From IMG/VR virus record IMGVR_UViG_3300046011_005677, positions 1-29,821 of that record: DNA of 29,821 bases; one strand, 5' to 3'. Each line of letters opens with the position of its first letter. The first letter of the stretch is position 1. The notes beneath the pieces are model-generated. The model was not told the origin of the DNA and did not search any database. It was given only the letters and a program-made list of their open reading frames with translations. Shown piece after piece: positions 1 to 7,487 of the stretch. Made by a program: the position numbers and the translations under genes. The stretch is from a virus.

Positions 1-1
1 A

Positions 2-535
2 GTTTTAACATTTACTAACAGAACAACTGCCGATAGTAAAGTTAATATTGAACAACTTGGAACACAGAATGAAGTTATCGTCAATCAATCTGGTACACGA
101 AATAATTATGTTAATTACTATGGCAACGGCCTAAGCAACGATGTTAACATCACACAAACTGGTAATGCCACGACACAGGTAAACTATGTTGACTTGAGAG
201 TTGTGGGCAATTTTAACTCAGTAGATCTACAACAGACCAGTACTGGTGGCAGCAAAGGAATATTTGCCGATGTCGGTAGCAATAACAACAGTTTACTAGT
301 GCAACAAAAAGACAGTGGTAGTCACTATGCTGAAGTCACACTGAGCGGCGGTAATAAAAATGTAGATATACTACAACAAGGTAGTGCAGGCCATATGGCC
401 AAAGTTAATCTAAGCGGCACGCCTACTGATCTGAGCTTAACACAAAGTGGCAGTACTCAAAACTACTATTCAATCACGCATAACTGTACCACTGCCGGCG
501 GATGTGCTAAAATTACTGTGACACAGGGACAATAA
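2..535 (+). CDS. Curlin-repeat (amyloid-like) protein, 5' end outside window
   Basis: The frame is open from the first bases of the window to the TAA at 533-535, so this is the C-terminal part of a longer gene and the internal TTG at 194 is unlikely to be the start. The protein is a series of curlin-type repeats, rich in Asn, Gln, Gly, Ser and Thr, with the spacing V-x-I-x-Q-x-G-x-x-N (for example NIEQLGTQNEVIVNQSGTRN). In bacterial CsgA/CsgB these repeats stack into the beta-solenoid of curli amyloid fibres. The last 25 residues hold a CTTAGGC segment with two Cys. The cyclase gene starts 16 bases downstream with no terminator between. A secreted or virion-surface adhesive fibre is the natural inference. 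It could also be a repeat-built phage adhesin that merely resembles curlin. Confidence 0.75.
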   Translation, partial: VLTFTNRTTADSKVNIEQLGTQNEVIVNQSGTRNNYVNYYGNGLSNDVNITQTGNATTQVNYVDLRVVGNFNSVDLQQTSTGGSKGIFADVGSNNNSLLVQQKDSGSHYAEVTLSGGNKNVDILQQGSAGHMAKVNLSGTPTDLSLTQSGSTQNYYSITHNCTTAGGCAKITVTQGQ

Positions 536-539
536 ACAG

Positions 540-547
540 CATAAATA
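540..547 (+). promoter_or_regulatory. NATAAATA late-promoter-like box before the cyclase
   Basis: CATAAATA matches the NATAAATA late-promoter consensus of T4-like cyanophages. It ends 4 bases before the cyclase ATG at 552, so a transcript from it would have almost no leader. It may be a chance match in AT-rich DNA. Confidence 0.3.
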
Positions 548-551
548 TTTC

Positions 552-2606
552 ATGCTGAAAAAAATCCTCCTAAGTCCTTGGACTGCCCTATTAACATTGG
601 CACTTATTGTAAGTATAAGAATCGCCGATCCTGTCTTTGTAGAAAGTGTAAGACTACGCTACTTTGACACACTAATTACACAAAAAGCTCCAACTGCCAA
701 CAACATCTATACAGTAAACATAGATGAAGCAGCCTTAGACAAATATGGCCAATGGCCACTACCCAGGGCAGAGTATGCAAAAATTATTAAAGATTTGTAT
801 GATCGTGGTGCTGGCCTTGTTGTGCTCAATGTTATCATGGCTGAGCCTGATCGCACTGGTGGCGATGCTGTTCTCGCAAATGCCCTAAAACAATATCCAG
901 TTGTAATGGGCAGCGTGCCATCGCAAAAAACCAAGAACTCTCCTCGCAATCCTGGCTCAGCAGTGTTAGGTCCAGAGCACTTAGGTCAAATTATACAGTA
1001 TCCTGGATTAATTGCTAATGTACCGCAGCTAGAAAACGCAGCAGCAGGTATTGGTATTGTTAGCACACTACCAGAAGTAGATGGTGTTAATCGTAGACTT
1101 CCCCTAGTTGTATCTGTTGATGGCAAACTGTATCCCAGTATGTCTATGGAAGCACTTCGTGTGGCCGCTGGCGACTCAACATTTCAAGTCAAGCTCAACG
1201 AGCTTGGTGTTGAGAAAATGCGTATACCCAAGTTTGGTCCTATTACAACAGATGCATTAGGTCGTGTGTGGATCGATTGGAGTCAAGAAAACCAGCAGGC
1301 GAGTCTATTAGACTTGCCCAAAAACTTTAATGGTGCTATCGTGATTGTGGGTCCAACCGCAGCTGGCATTGCCAATCCTTTGCCTACAGCCAAAGGTGCA
1401 GTGTGGCCACAAGATGTGCAAGCGGCAGTAATGGCAACTATGATCAACGGAGTAGTGATTCAACGTCCTGACTATGCCGACGGAGTTGAAATACTAGCAT
1501 TACTAGCATTCGGCATATTATTAATTTTCTTGTCGAGGTGGACTTATGTTGGCATTGGTGCTACTGTGGTTATTGTTGGTGCCGTCGTTCCTGGTACTAT
1601 CTACGCTTTCAATAATTGGCTCATCCTATCAGACGCGACTGCGCTCGCGGCTGGGCTTGTTATCGTTGCTCTTCATACTTACGGCGTTAAGTTTGTAAGC
1701 GAGTTCTTACAAAAGCAGGCCATAAAGAAACAATTTGCTGGTTACTGCTCGCCTGAAGTAGTTAGACTGTTACAAGAGAATCCGGATCTAATCAAGAAGG
1801 GCATTAAGAAAGACGTAAGTGTTATGTTTAGCGACCTACGTGGTTTTACACCTATCGGCGAATATTTTGACAAACCAGGCAATGGTGGTCCTGAAGGTCT
1901 AGCCAAGTATATGAACGGATACATGGATGCTATCACTATTCCTATCATTGATGCCAACGGCATGGTTCTCAAGTATGTAGGTGATGCTAGCATGCACATA
2001 CACGGTGCTCCGTTGGATGATGATCGACACGCACACACTATTGTTAAGGTAGGACTCGAGATGCTAGATCGTGTAGACGAGTATACCAAGATCATGGAAG
2101 CAAAAGGTTTACCTCCTGCTGCCATGGGTTGGGGTTGTAATACTGGAGATGGTTACATTGGTGAGATGGGTTCGACTGCGAGACACGGCTATGACATTTT
2201 AGGTGATATGGTTTCAACAGCCGCACGTTTAGAAGCACGTTGTAAGGCTTATGGTGTGTTGTGTATTATTGGTGCTGAAACATATAACCGCACCAAAGAC
2301 GATTTCTTCTACCTGCTGTTAGACAACTTACAGCCCAAAGGCAAAACTGTAGCAGACTTGATCTATACAGTATTACGCACACGTGGTGCAGACTACAGCA
2401 AAGACAAAGAGCAACATGAAGCAATGCATGCCTTGTATAAATCTAAGAAGTTTGACGAAGCTGCCGCTATGTGTAAAAAGCTAAAGGGCAACTTCGGTGG
2501 ACAGATGGACAAATACTACAAGATTTGGATCGAACGTTGTGACTTTATGAAGCAACAAGATCTAGGCGACCATTGGAACGGTGAGTTTATAGCTCACGAA
2601 AAATAA
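552..2606 (+). CDS. CHASE2-domain class III adenylate cyclase
   Basis: This 684-aa membrane protein would convert ATP to cAMP in response to an extracytoplasmic signal. One membrane helix lies at about residues 9-28, followed by a CHASE2 sensor domain at about 35-305. Three helices follow at about 311-378, then a class III cyclase domain at about 420-608. The metal-binding Asp residues are D428 (FSDLRGFT) and D478 (KYVGDAS). K474 and D548 (YDILGD) are the purine-selecting pair typical of adenylate rather than guanylate cyclases, and R559 is the transition-state Arg. The transition-state Asn four residues before that Arg is Ser555 (VSTAARLE), which could lower or alter activity. The C-terminal 75 residues look helical and TPR-like. 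The architecture is that of bacterial CHASE2 cyclases and is rare in phage. It lies between the curlin gene and a cell-wall peptidase gene. Confidence 0.92.
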   Translation: MLKKILLSPWTALLTLALIVSIRIADPVFVESVRLRYFDTLITQKAPTANNIYTVNIDEAALDKYGQWPLPRAEYAKIIKDLYDRGAGLVVLNVIMAEPDRTGGDAVLANALKQYPVVMGSVPSQKTKNSPRNPGSAVLGPEHLGQIIQYPGLIANVPQLENAAAGIGIVSTLPEVDGVNRRLPLVVSVDGKLYPSMSMEALRVAAGDSTFQVKLNELGVEKMRIPKFGPITTDALGRVWIDWSQENQQASLLDLPKNFNGAIVIVGPTAAGIANPLPTAKGAVWPQDVQAAVMATMINGVVIQRPDYADGVEILALLAFGILLIFLSRWTYVGIGATVVIVGAVVPGTIYAFNNWLILSDATALAAGLVIVALHTYGVKFVSEFLQKQAIKKQFAGYCSPEVVRLLQENPDLIKKGIKKDVSVMFSDLRGFTPIGEYFDKPGNGGPEGLAKYMNGYMDAITIPIIDANGMVLKYVGDASMHIHGAPLDDDRHAHTIVKVGLEMLDRVDEYTKIMEAKGLPPAAMGWGCNTGDGYIGEMGSTARHGYDILGDMVSTAARLEARCKAYGVLCIIGAETYNRTKDDFFYLLLDNLQPKGKTVADLIYTVLRTRGADYSKDKEQHEAMHALYKSKKFDEAAAMCKKLKGNFGGQMDKYYKIWIERCDFMKQQDLGDHWNGEFIAHEK

Positions 2607-2628
2607 CTTTACAATTTTATTTGTAAAG
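2607..2628. repeat. Perfect 8-bp inverted repeat over a promoter -35 box
   Basis: CTTTACAA and TTGTAAAG flank a 6-base centre. The left arm contains the -35 box and the right arm lies in the spacer of the promoter for the DD-peptidase gene. That placement suits an operator. The dyad could also act as a weak 3' hairpin for the cyclase transcript, but no T-run follows it. Confidence 0.5.
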
Positions 2629-2636
2629 TATATAAT
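2608..2636 (+). promoter_or_regulatory. Sigma70-type promoter for the DD-peptidase gene
   Basis: TTTACA at 2608-2613, a 17-base spacer and TATAAT at 2631-2636. The predicted start site (about 2642-2643) coincides with the ATG at 2643, which suggests a leaderless mRNA. Confidence 0.7.
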
Positions 2637-2642
2637 AAGCAA

Positions 2643-3377
2643 ATGCGCAGAGTCTTTTCTCTTTGGGTAATTCTTACCTTATCATATTATGGGCCGGCAA
2701 TCGCCTCCAATACTAAACCTGTGCCTATTACCGCAACTAGCTGGCTAGTAACAGACGGAACTGGTAAAACAATACAAGGTGAAAATACCGATCAACTAAA
2801 AAGTATTGCTAGTATAACTAAACTGGTTACTGTTATGGTTGTATTAGATACCAATCAAGACTTAACTGAAAATCTTAAACCTTATACAAGAGGGGAAATG
2901 ATTCAACTGGCATTAGTGAAATCCGATAACAAATCGAGTCTAGATTTATGTAAACATTACCCGGGAGGCTCAGCTGCTTGTGTTCGAGCAATGAACGAAA
3001 AAGTAAGATCACTAGGATTGACAAAAACACGATTTGTCGAAGCTAGCGGACTTAGTGTAATGAATGTTAGTACTGCTGAAGAATTAGTTAAGATTGTTAT
3101 CGAAGCTGCAAAATATCCAGAAATAATACTGGCTTCACGCACTAGTAATATTAAAATAAAAATTAAAAAGAAATGGCTGGTGTTTCGAAACACCAATCCT
3201 ATCATAGGCAAGCGTCACGATTTTGTAGTCAGTAAAACTGGGTTTATTAATGCATCGGGCGGTTGCATAGTTTTGATGATGGACACTGACGTTGGAAGAA
3301 AGATTGTTGTAGTTTTGGGTAGTAAAAACACGCATACCCGTATTCCAGAAGCGGAATTTATTTCTACAATTAATTAA
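2643..3377 (+). CDS. Secreted D-alanyl-D-alanine carboxypeptidase/endopeptidase (peptidase S11)
   Basis: This serine peptidase of the penicillin-binding-protein fold would trim or cut peptidoglycan peptides in the periplasm. Residues 1-22 form a signal peptide with a hydrophobic core ending AIAS. All three catalytic motifs are present: SITK (Ser57, Lys60), SDN (94-96) and KTG (198-200). At 244 aa it has the catalytic domain only and lacks the C-terminal domain of PBP5-type enzymes, resembling PBP7. It starts at the first ATG, directly at the predicted transcription start and without a Shine-Dalgarno sequence. It ends tail-to-tail with the minus-strand gene, overlapping it by four bases. In a phage it could help lysis, remodel the wall for virion passage, or alter the host envelope together with the curlin and cyclase genes. 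The family is certain; the role is inferred. Confidence 0.9.
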   Translation: MRRVFSLWVILTLSYYGPAIASNTKPVPITATSWLVTDGTGKTIQGENTDQLKSIASITKLVTVMVVLDTNQDLTENLKPYTRGEMIQLALVKSDNKSSLDLCKHYPGGSAACVRAMNEKVRSLGLTKTRFVEASGLSVMNVSTAEELVKIVIEAAKYPEIILASRTSNIKIKIKKKWLVFRNTNPIIGKRHDFVVSKTGFINASGGCIVLMMDTDVGRKIVVVLGSKNTHTRIPEAEFISTIN

Positions 3378-3856
3378 CGAACAAGTATAGCAAAACTAAA
3401 GGCAAATGCTGGTATTGCTAGTGCTGAAAAACTTATAAAAATTAAGGCCCTATCTATTAAATCTGCTTTGGCTTTTATCCTAGCGTTTGTCAAGTCTGCT
3501 TGTAACTTAGCACGTTCTTTATACATACGCACACGTTCGGCCATCATCTGATCCCACACATCACTGTTCCCAGAGTATATCAATAATTCTTTCAGTTGTT
3601 TCTCAGCATCACGCAGGGCTTTGCTTTGCATGGCAATCTGTATAGACATTGATCTAATCTGACCGTCAGTGAGAATACTTTTGCTGTTTTGTGCTGCCAC
3701 ATTAGCACCATGAATTGTGTCACTGTTTTCAAAGAACTTGGCAAACTGTCCGTAGAGGCTGTTGACATCTTTGCCTAGAGCAATGGCTTTTTTGATATAG
3801 CCCACTGACTGCTGTGCGGCTGTAAAAGCAATACCAAGTGTGATGGGATCAATCAT
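3374..3856 (-). CDS. Helical protein with C-terminal membrane anchor, phage family of unknown function
   Basis: A 160-aa protein that opens MIDPITLGIAFTAAQQSVG, a start I associate with uncharacterised proteins of T4-like marine phages. Residues 80-130 are charged and heptad-rich and probably form a coiled coil. Residues 137-157 form a single membrane helix at the C-terminus. It is the last gene of a seven-gene minus-strand set of tiny, mostly membrane proteins, and its ATG overlaps the stop of the 52-aa gene upstream by four bases (ATGA). No enzymatic motif is visible. A role in the envelope, lysis or virion is possible from context only. Confidence 0.8.
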   Translation of the reverse strand: MIDPITLGIAFTAAQQSVGYIKKAIALGKDVNSLYGQFAKFFENSDTIHGANVAAQNSKSILTDGQIRSMSIQIAMQSKALRDAEKQLKELLIYSGNSDVWDQMMAERVRMYKERAKLQADLTNARIKAKADLIDRALIFISFSALAIPAFAFSFAILVR

Positions 3857-4011
3857 GCTTTCTTAGGCGCCTTATCTTTAGGTGGAGGCTTAGACCATTC
3901 TACGCATACAACTCGACGATTATAAACATCGCCTGACCATGTCCATTTAACACACCGAGGCTCGTTTGATAACATGCCTGCTAGTAATAACGAGGCAACT
4001 GCATTTATCAT
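3853..4011 (-). CDS. Small 52-aa protein with hydrophobic N-terminus
   Basis: This short gene starts with ATG at 4011, preceded by a strong Shine-Dalgarno sequence (AGGAGG). It ends in an ATGA overlap with the next gene. The protein opens MINAVASLLLAGMLS, a short hydrophobic segment that could be a signal or a weak membrane anchor. A conserved-looking segment RCVKWTWSGDVYNRRVVC with two Cys follows, then a Pro/Lys-rich tail. I associate the Cys-Trp segment with small unnamed phage proteins. A spanin-like or periplasmic role is possible but not shown, because there is no clear lipobox. Confidence 0.75.
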   Translation of the reverse strand: MINAVASLLLAGMLSNEPRCVKWTWSGDVYNRRVVCVEWSKPPPKDKAPKKA

Positions 4012-4035
4012 AATCGCTCCTCCTACTAAAATACT

Positions 4036-4416
4036 TTAAGAGCTGCCTCCTGCCGCCTCTTTTTTATCTGATGGATCAATTTTTGGCTTAGCATTGATCT
4101 TATCTGCCTCATCCATTGCATCGTGAAACTTCTTGTTGGCCTGTGCTTCTACCAGTGCTGTTTCCATAACGCGATCGCTTTCAATCATCTTGCCACGTAG
4201 ATGTAAAACTGTATTGACCTTTTGATTGAGTCTGATTAAATCGTTGTCCAACATACGGATACGATCAATAAGGGCAATAAGAACAGTATTAGCGTCTGAG
4301 ATAACAGGTTTAACTTCTTTGGTGGCCCATTCCCAAACATATTTGATAATGAACCCCATGCCAACTGCCATGACAATGGGAAAACCATATTTGTTGACTA
4401 ACTCTACTACATCCAT
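4036..4416 (-). CDS. N-terminally anchored membrane protein with coiled-coil tail (paralogue 1)
   Basis: A 126-aa protein with one membrane helix at about residues 12-30, then a long charged helical region and a disordered Lys/Ser/Gly tail. It shares its plan with the 93-aa product encoded at 4915-5196: a short N-terminal amphipathic stretch ending GFP or GMP, a membrane helix, then an ALIDR-x(12)-LNQKVNTVLHLR type segment. The two are therefore likely paralogues. The Shine-Dalgarno sequence (GGAG) lies within the end of the gene upstream. The topology resembles some class III holins or anchored assembly factors, but no specific function can be assigned. Confidence 0.8.
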   Translation of the reverse strand: MDVVELVNKYGFPIVMAVGMGFIIKYVWEWATKEVKPVISDANTVLIALIDRIRMLDNDLIRLNQKVNTVLHLRGKMIESDRVMETALVEAQANKKFHDAMDEADKINAKPKIDPSDKKEAAGGSS

Positions 4417-4419
4417 ATA

Positions 4420-4554
4420 TTACTCCTTCCAGAATCCCCAGGGATCGTGTATTTTCTTTTCTTGAACTTTAGGTTTATGATAATACCAAACTGCTACAGA
4501 TACTAATACTAAAACCTCTAGCATCCAAAATACTAGAAATGCTTCAAACAACAT
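4420..4554 (-). CDS. 44-aa single-pass membrane protein
   Basis: ATG at 4554 is preceded by AGGAG at good spacing. The product has a hydrophobic N-terminal helix (about residues 3-26), then a basic segment and the ending DPWGFWKE. It lies 3 bases upstream of the 126-aa gene and provides that gene's ribosome-binding site. It is probably real because its frame and signals fit the operon. Function unknown. Confidence 0.65.
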   Translation of the reverse strand: MLFEAFLVFWMLEVLVLVSVAVWYYHKPKVQEKKIHDPWGFWKE

Positions 4555-4581
4555 AGTTCGCTCCTATTTGTTGATTGATAC

Positions 4582-4728
4582 TTAAAACGCTAAACCTAAA
4601 ATTAATCCTATACTAAGCCCAAGCAGTCCTGCTTTCCACATGTCCCTATCGTGCCATACTGGTTGGCTTTTTAAATAAGTTTTAGTATGCTCAGGTAAAC
4701 TGTCATACCATGTTTGGAATTTACTCAT
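4582..4728 (-). CDS. 48-aa tail-anchored membrane protein
   Basis: The product begins MSKFQTWYDSLPEHTK and contains QPVWHDRDMWKAG before a C-terminal membrane helix (about residues 33-48). This pattern recalls small conserved proteins of T4-like marine phages. Its start overlaps the end of the 64-aa gene by eight bases, and the next gene follows after 27 bases that include AGGAG. Function unknown; a small membrane protein acting at the host inner membrane is a fair inference. Confidence 0.75.
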   Translation of the reverse strand: MSKFQTWYDSLPEHTKTYLKSQPVWHDRDMWKAGLLGLSIGLILGLAF

Positions 4729-4915
4729 CACTATTCACCTTATACCCTCTTACAAACTGTTCTACTGGATCTAATTTAACTAACATAGCTTGTCCGTCAA
4801 CATTGACTATTTTAAAACAGTCGCCGTGTCGCCATCCTAGTTTGTCTATATTCAACTCAGGGTCAAACTTAATCCTATTAGGCTCTAAGTCCCACGTGTA
4901 GTCAATGTATTGCAT
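4721..4915 (-). CDS. 64-aa soluble phage protein of unknown function
   Basis: A compact protein with IDYTWDL near the start, KLGWRHGDCFKIVNVDG in the middle and LVKLDPVEQFVRGYKV at the end. This looks like a small beta-barrel. I associate the pattern with conserved unnamed proteins of T4-like marine phages. Its ATG overlaps the TAA of the 93-aa gene by one base (TAATG), indicating translational coupling. It is the only clearly soluble product in this set of membrane-protein genes. Confidence 0.75.
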   Translation of the reverse strand: MQYIDYTWDLEPNRIKFDPELNIDKLGWRHGDCFKIVNVDGQAMLVKLDPVEQFVRGYKVNSDE

Positions 4916-5196
4916 TAATCACGTCTCGCATCGTTTTTGCCGTCTGCTCGTGCAATACGGTCTACGTCAGGACGTAGTCCTAGTGCGTTTGAAACAATGG
5001 TGTCGATACGGACAACATCGTGATTCATGGTTTTTACACGATTGTCTAGGGCTGTGATAATGCCCGCCATACCTTTGATAGAGCCTAATACGCCCTGTAG
5101 CAATAGTTTAATGGTTAAGTATACAAAATACCCACCTGCTAGTGCTGCGGCTACTGGCATGCCCAGATCGCCTATAATCTTGAAAATATCGCCCAT
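4915..5196 (-). CDS. N-terminally anchored membrane protein with helical tail (paralogue 2)
   Basis: A 93-aa protein that heads the minus-strand operon. Residues 12-36 form a membrane helix, followed by an amphipathic helical segment with ALDNRVKTMNHDVVRIDT and a charged tail. It shares its layout with the 126-aa protein encoded at 4036-4416. The ATG at 5196 is preceded by GGGAG. Upstream on this strand is GTTAAATA, a two-mismatch version of the late box, so the operon may be expressed late, but this is weak. A holin-like or membrane scaffold role is possible; no direct evidence. Confidence 0.8.
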   Translation of the reverse strand: MGDIFKIIGDLGMPVAAALAGGYFVYLTIKLLLQGVLGSIKGMAGIITALDNRVKTMNHDVVRIDTIVSNALGLRPDVDRIARADGKNDARRD

Positions 5197-5236
5197 TGTT
5201 TCGCTCCCGGGTTGTGTAATATGAGTATTTAACCAA

Positions 5237-5265
5237 TTGACAGATTTTTAAAGTGATGCTATAAT
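5237..5265 (+). promoter_or_regulatory. Sigma70-type promoter for the metallophosphoesterase gene
   Basis: TTGACA at 5237-5242, a 17-base spacer and TATAAT at 5260-5265. Transcription would begin near 5272. This rules out an upstream in-frame ATG at 5266 and supports the start at 5293. Confidence 0.8.
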
Positions 5266-5292
5266 ATGTGTATATTTCTAATAAAGGCAAAA

Positions 5293-6087
5293 ATGCGTAT
5301 ACAGATTGTATCCGATCTACATCTCGAATTTGCAGACATTTTGATCAAGAATGAAAACAACGCCGATGTGTTGATTCTTTCTGGTGATATCATGGTAGCG
5401 TCAAAAGTCAATAAGCTGGAAAGCGAATACGGCATTCGGTTCCGTGACTTTCTACAACGATGCAGTTTCCAGTTTCCTCATGTGATTTATATTGCAGGTA
5501 ATCACGAATTCTACATTGACGGTAAATTCTTTCAAGGCATCGATGAACTTCGGACAGCTTGTGCGCAGTTTGATAACGTGTATTTCTTAGAGCGTGATAC
5601 CAAAATTATTGACGACGTAGTTTTTGTAGGTGGCACACTTTGGACTGACATGAATAAGTTTGATCCTCTAACGCTACATGCTGTTAGAGATATGATGATG
5701 GACTATCGAGCAACTGTAAATGATCAGGCAGGGTATCGTAAATTGAAACCTGCTGACACTGTAGAACGGCATAGACAAACCGTTGACTATATCAAACAGA
5801 TTGTTGCAGAACACAAAGATAAGAAGTGTGTGGTTGTTGGACATCATAGTCCCAGCTTTCAAAGTGTTCACGAACAATACAAGTCAGAATATATCATGAA
5901 CGGTGCGTATCACAGCGATCTAACAAATATAATGTTAGACAATCCGCAGATCAAATTGTGGACGCACGGACATACTCATCATCCATTTGATTATGTCATA
6001 GGCGAATGCCGTGTTATCTGTAACCCCCGTGGATATGATAACTACGAAGATACTGGATGGGATCCGACGAAAGTTGTTGAAGTATGA
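5293..6087 (+). CDS. Calcineurin-like metallophosphoesterase
   Basis: A 264-aa two-metal phosphoesterase of the calcineurin-like fold. Ligand motifs occur in order: SDLHLE (D8, H10), SGDI (D32), GNHEF (N70, H71), VGHHS (H184) and HGHTHH (H225, H227). The start at 5293 follows an AAAGG ribosome-binding site and gives the usual MRIQIVSDLH opening. An upstream ATG at 5266 lies before the predicted transcription start. The family includes nucleases, cyclic-nucleotide phosphodiesterases and phosphatases, and the substrate cannot be read from the sequence. A phosphodiesterase would be interesting beside a cAMP-forming cyclase, but this is speculation. It overlaps the next gene by four bases. Confidence 0.92.
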   Translation: MRIQIVSDLHLEFADILIKNENNADVLILSGDIMVASKVNKLESEYGIRFRDFLQRCSFQFPHVIYIAGNHEFYIDGKFFQGIDELRTACAQFDNVYFLERDTKIIDDVVFVGGTLWTDMNKFDPLTLHAVRDMMMDYRATVNDQAGYRKLKPADTVERHRQTVDYIKQIVAEHKDKKCVVVGHHSPSFQSVHEQYKSEYIMNGAYHSDLTNIMLDNPQIKLWTHGHTHHPFDYVIGECRVICNPRGYDNYEDTGWDPTKVVEV

Positions 6088-6548
6088 AAAAAATCTATTA
6101 CGAAAAACGTGGGCGCAGGTATGTGCCTGTGGCAGAATACGACAACGATCTGCTAGACAGTTTTCCCAAAGGCAATCATTTGGTTATGAGTTATCCCGGC
6201 GGCACCTCACGTAGATTTAACATTGACCCTGCATATGCGGCTATGATTGCGGCAGGTCGTGTGGCAGAAGATGCTATCTCTAATAAAATAAGAGAAGCTA
6301 CAGATCTACGTCCTATGAATCGTGAAATAGACGAACAAACTCAAAAACGTTGGCAGGAAGTTATCAAAGTTCTACCCGATGACATGCGCTTTATGTTTAC
6401 TCATGGTAGTGCTAGAGATGCTGCAGAAGCTGGAGTAAAGGCCATGCAAGCAGAAGCTGACAAATTAATGAAGCATGAAAGTGTTCGTAAAGCCTACGAT
6501 CATTTTATGTTGATGTGCAAATTAACCAAACAAGATCTTGACAATTAA
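6084..6548 (+). CDS. Conserved phage protein of unknown function
   Basis: A 154-aa soluble, mostly helical protein whose ATG overlaps the phosphoesterase stop (ATGA), so the two are translated together. The N-terminal 50 residues contain MSYPGGTSRRFNIDPAYAAM, and the rest is charged helix. I recognise it only as resembling hypothetical proteins of large T4-like phages. No catalytic motif is visible. Confidence 0.8.
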   Translation: MKKIYYEKRGRRYVPVAEYDNDLLDSFPKGNHLVMSYPGGTSRRFNIDPAYAAMIAAGRVAEDAISNKIREATDLRPMNREIDEQTQKRWQEVIKVLPDDMRFMFTHGSARDAAEAGVKAMQAEADKLMKHESVRKAYDHFMLMCKLTKQDLDN

Positions 6549-6566
6549 ACGGATGTGTGCTATACT
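6538..6566 (+). promoter_or_regulatory. Sigma70-type promoter for the 6592-8584 gene run
   Basis: TTGACA at 6538-6543, a 17-base spacer and TATACT at 6561-6566. The -35 box lies over the last codons of the preceding gene. The Shine-Dalgarno sequence AAAGGA follows. Confidence 0.75.
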
Positions 6567-6591
6567 ATAGCATCTTAATGAAAGGATTATT

Positions 6592-7158
6592 ATGATCACG
6601 CTTAAAGAATGGATGGAACTGGTAGACTATCGCATCACTGAAGGCAGTAACTACTGCTGGAAGTGTTATGGTGACAATGCCTACACACTAGACTCGTGGA
6701 ATGGTGACCATGAAGGTCATAGTTTCAGCATTGTCTTTGACACCAAGACACAGACTGTCTACGAAGTGCAGGCACACGACTATGTTCACAATCGTGCATA
6801 TCGTTTGATCAATCCGGAATTTAAATCTGCCCACGATCGCGAATCAAAAGATCGGGGTGTGTTAGAAAATCAGGCTTGGGACGATGTTAACTACGTCGAT
6901 TTGGATGTAGACGATGATTTCTTCCAGAAAGGGCTAGCGATTCGAGAAGGTGAAGACTACGACACTCGTGTGCAAATTGAAGTGAACTTCGATGATGCAG
7001 AATTGTTGGAGTATATGAAGATTGCACACGATCGTGATATCACATTCAACGAGCTTGTAGAGATCGCACTACAGGAAGCAATTGATCAACACCGTATGTT
7101 GAACGATATTCCGTTTTCCGTAGAAAAGAAAAAGAAGAAGAAAAAGAAAGATAGATAA
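6592..7158 (+). CDS. Conserved T4-like phage protein with poly-Lys tail
   Basis: A 188-aa acidic protein starting MITLKEWMELVDYRITEGS, with a WNGDHEGHSFSIVFDTKTQ segment and RGVLENQAWDDVNYVDLDVD in the middle. I associate these patterns with an uncharacterised family common in T4-like marine phages. The last 15 residues are unusual: a run of eight Lys followed by DR, after a very acidic body. The basic tail may bind nucleic acid or membrane. It is the first gene after a strong promoter and overlaps the next gene by one base. Confidence 0.85.
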   Translation: MITLKEWMELVDYRITEGSNYCWKCYGDNAYTLDSWNGDHEGHSFSIVFDTKTQTVYEVQAHDYVHNRAYRLINPEFKSAHDRESKDRGVLENQAWDDVNYVDLDVDDDFFQKGLAIREGEDYDTRVQIEVNFDDAELLEYMKIAHDRDITFNELVEIALQEAIDQHRMLNDIPFSVEKKKKKKKKDR

Positions 7159-7487
7159 TGACTACAGAGTCGCAGAAGTTCATGCAAGATCTAAAGACTG
7201 GTGTTCGACATGTTGTAATCAACGACTGCTATGGCGGATTCGGCCTTAGTGATCTTGCTCGTGAACAATACAAGCAGTTGGCCGGTATTACAGATCCAGG
7301 TTGGTATGATCGTGATGTGGCTAGAGACGATCCCTATCTGGTCAAGGTAGTCAAAGAACTCGGTTCTGCTGCTAGCGGCGGACATGCCAAACTCAAGATA
7401 GTAGAAATACCCGGCGATGTGTTGTGGCACATTGGTGAGTATGACGGAGTAGAATGGGTGGCTGAAGATCACCGTACTTGGAAATGA
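7158..7487 (+). CDS. Conserved phage protein with CYGGFGLS motif, function unknown
   Basis: A 109-aa protein with HVVINDCYGGFGLSDLA near the start, RDDPYLVKVVKELG in the middle and IPGDVLWHIGEYDGVEW at the end. This order of motifs occurs in a family I know from many large phages and some bacteria, without known function. It starts inside the stop of the preceding gene and overlaps the next gene by four bases. Confidence 0.85.
   Translation: MTTESQKFMQDLKTGVRHVVINDCYGGFGLSDLAREQYKQLAGITDPGWYDRDVARDDPYLVKVVKELGSAASGGHAKLKIVEIPGDVLWHIGEYDGVEWVAEDHRTWK

Noticed and set aside
194-535. TTG at 194 as start of the curlin gene
   Set aside because: The same frame is open and full of the same repeats back to the first base, so the gene begins outside the window.
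1742-2125. Antisense frame within the cyclase gene
   Set aside because: It mirrors a well-supported domain in another frame and has no start signal.
5266-5292. ATG 5266 as start of the phosphoesterase
   Set aside because: It lies next to the -10 box and before the predicted transcription start; ATG 5293 has a ribosome-binding site and the normal family start.
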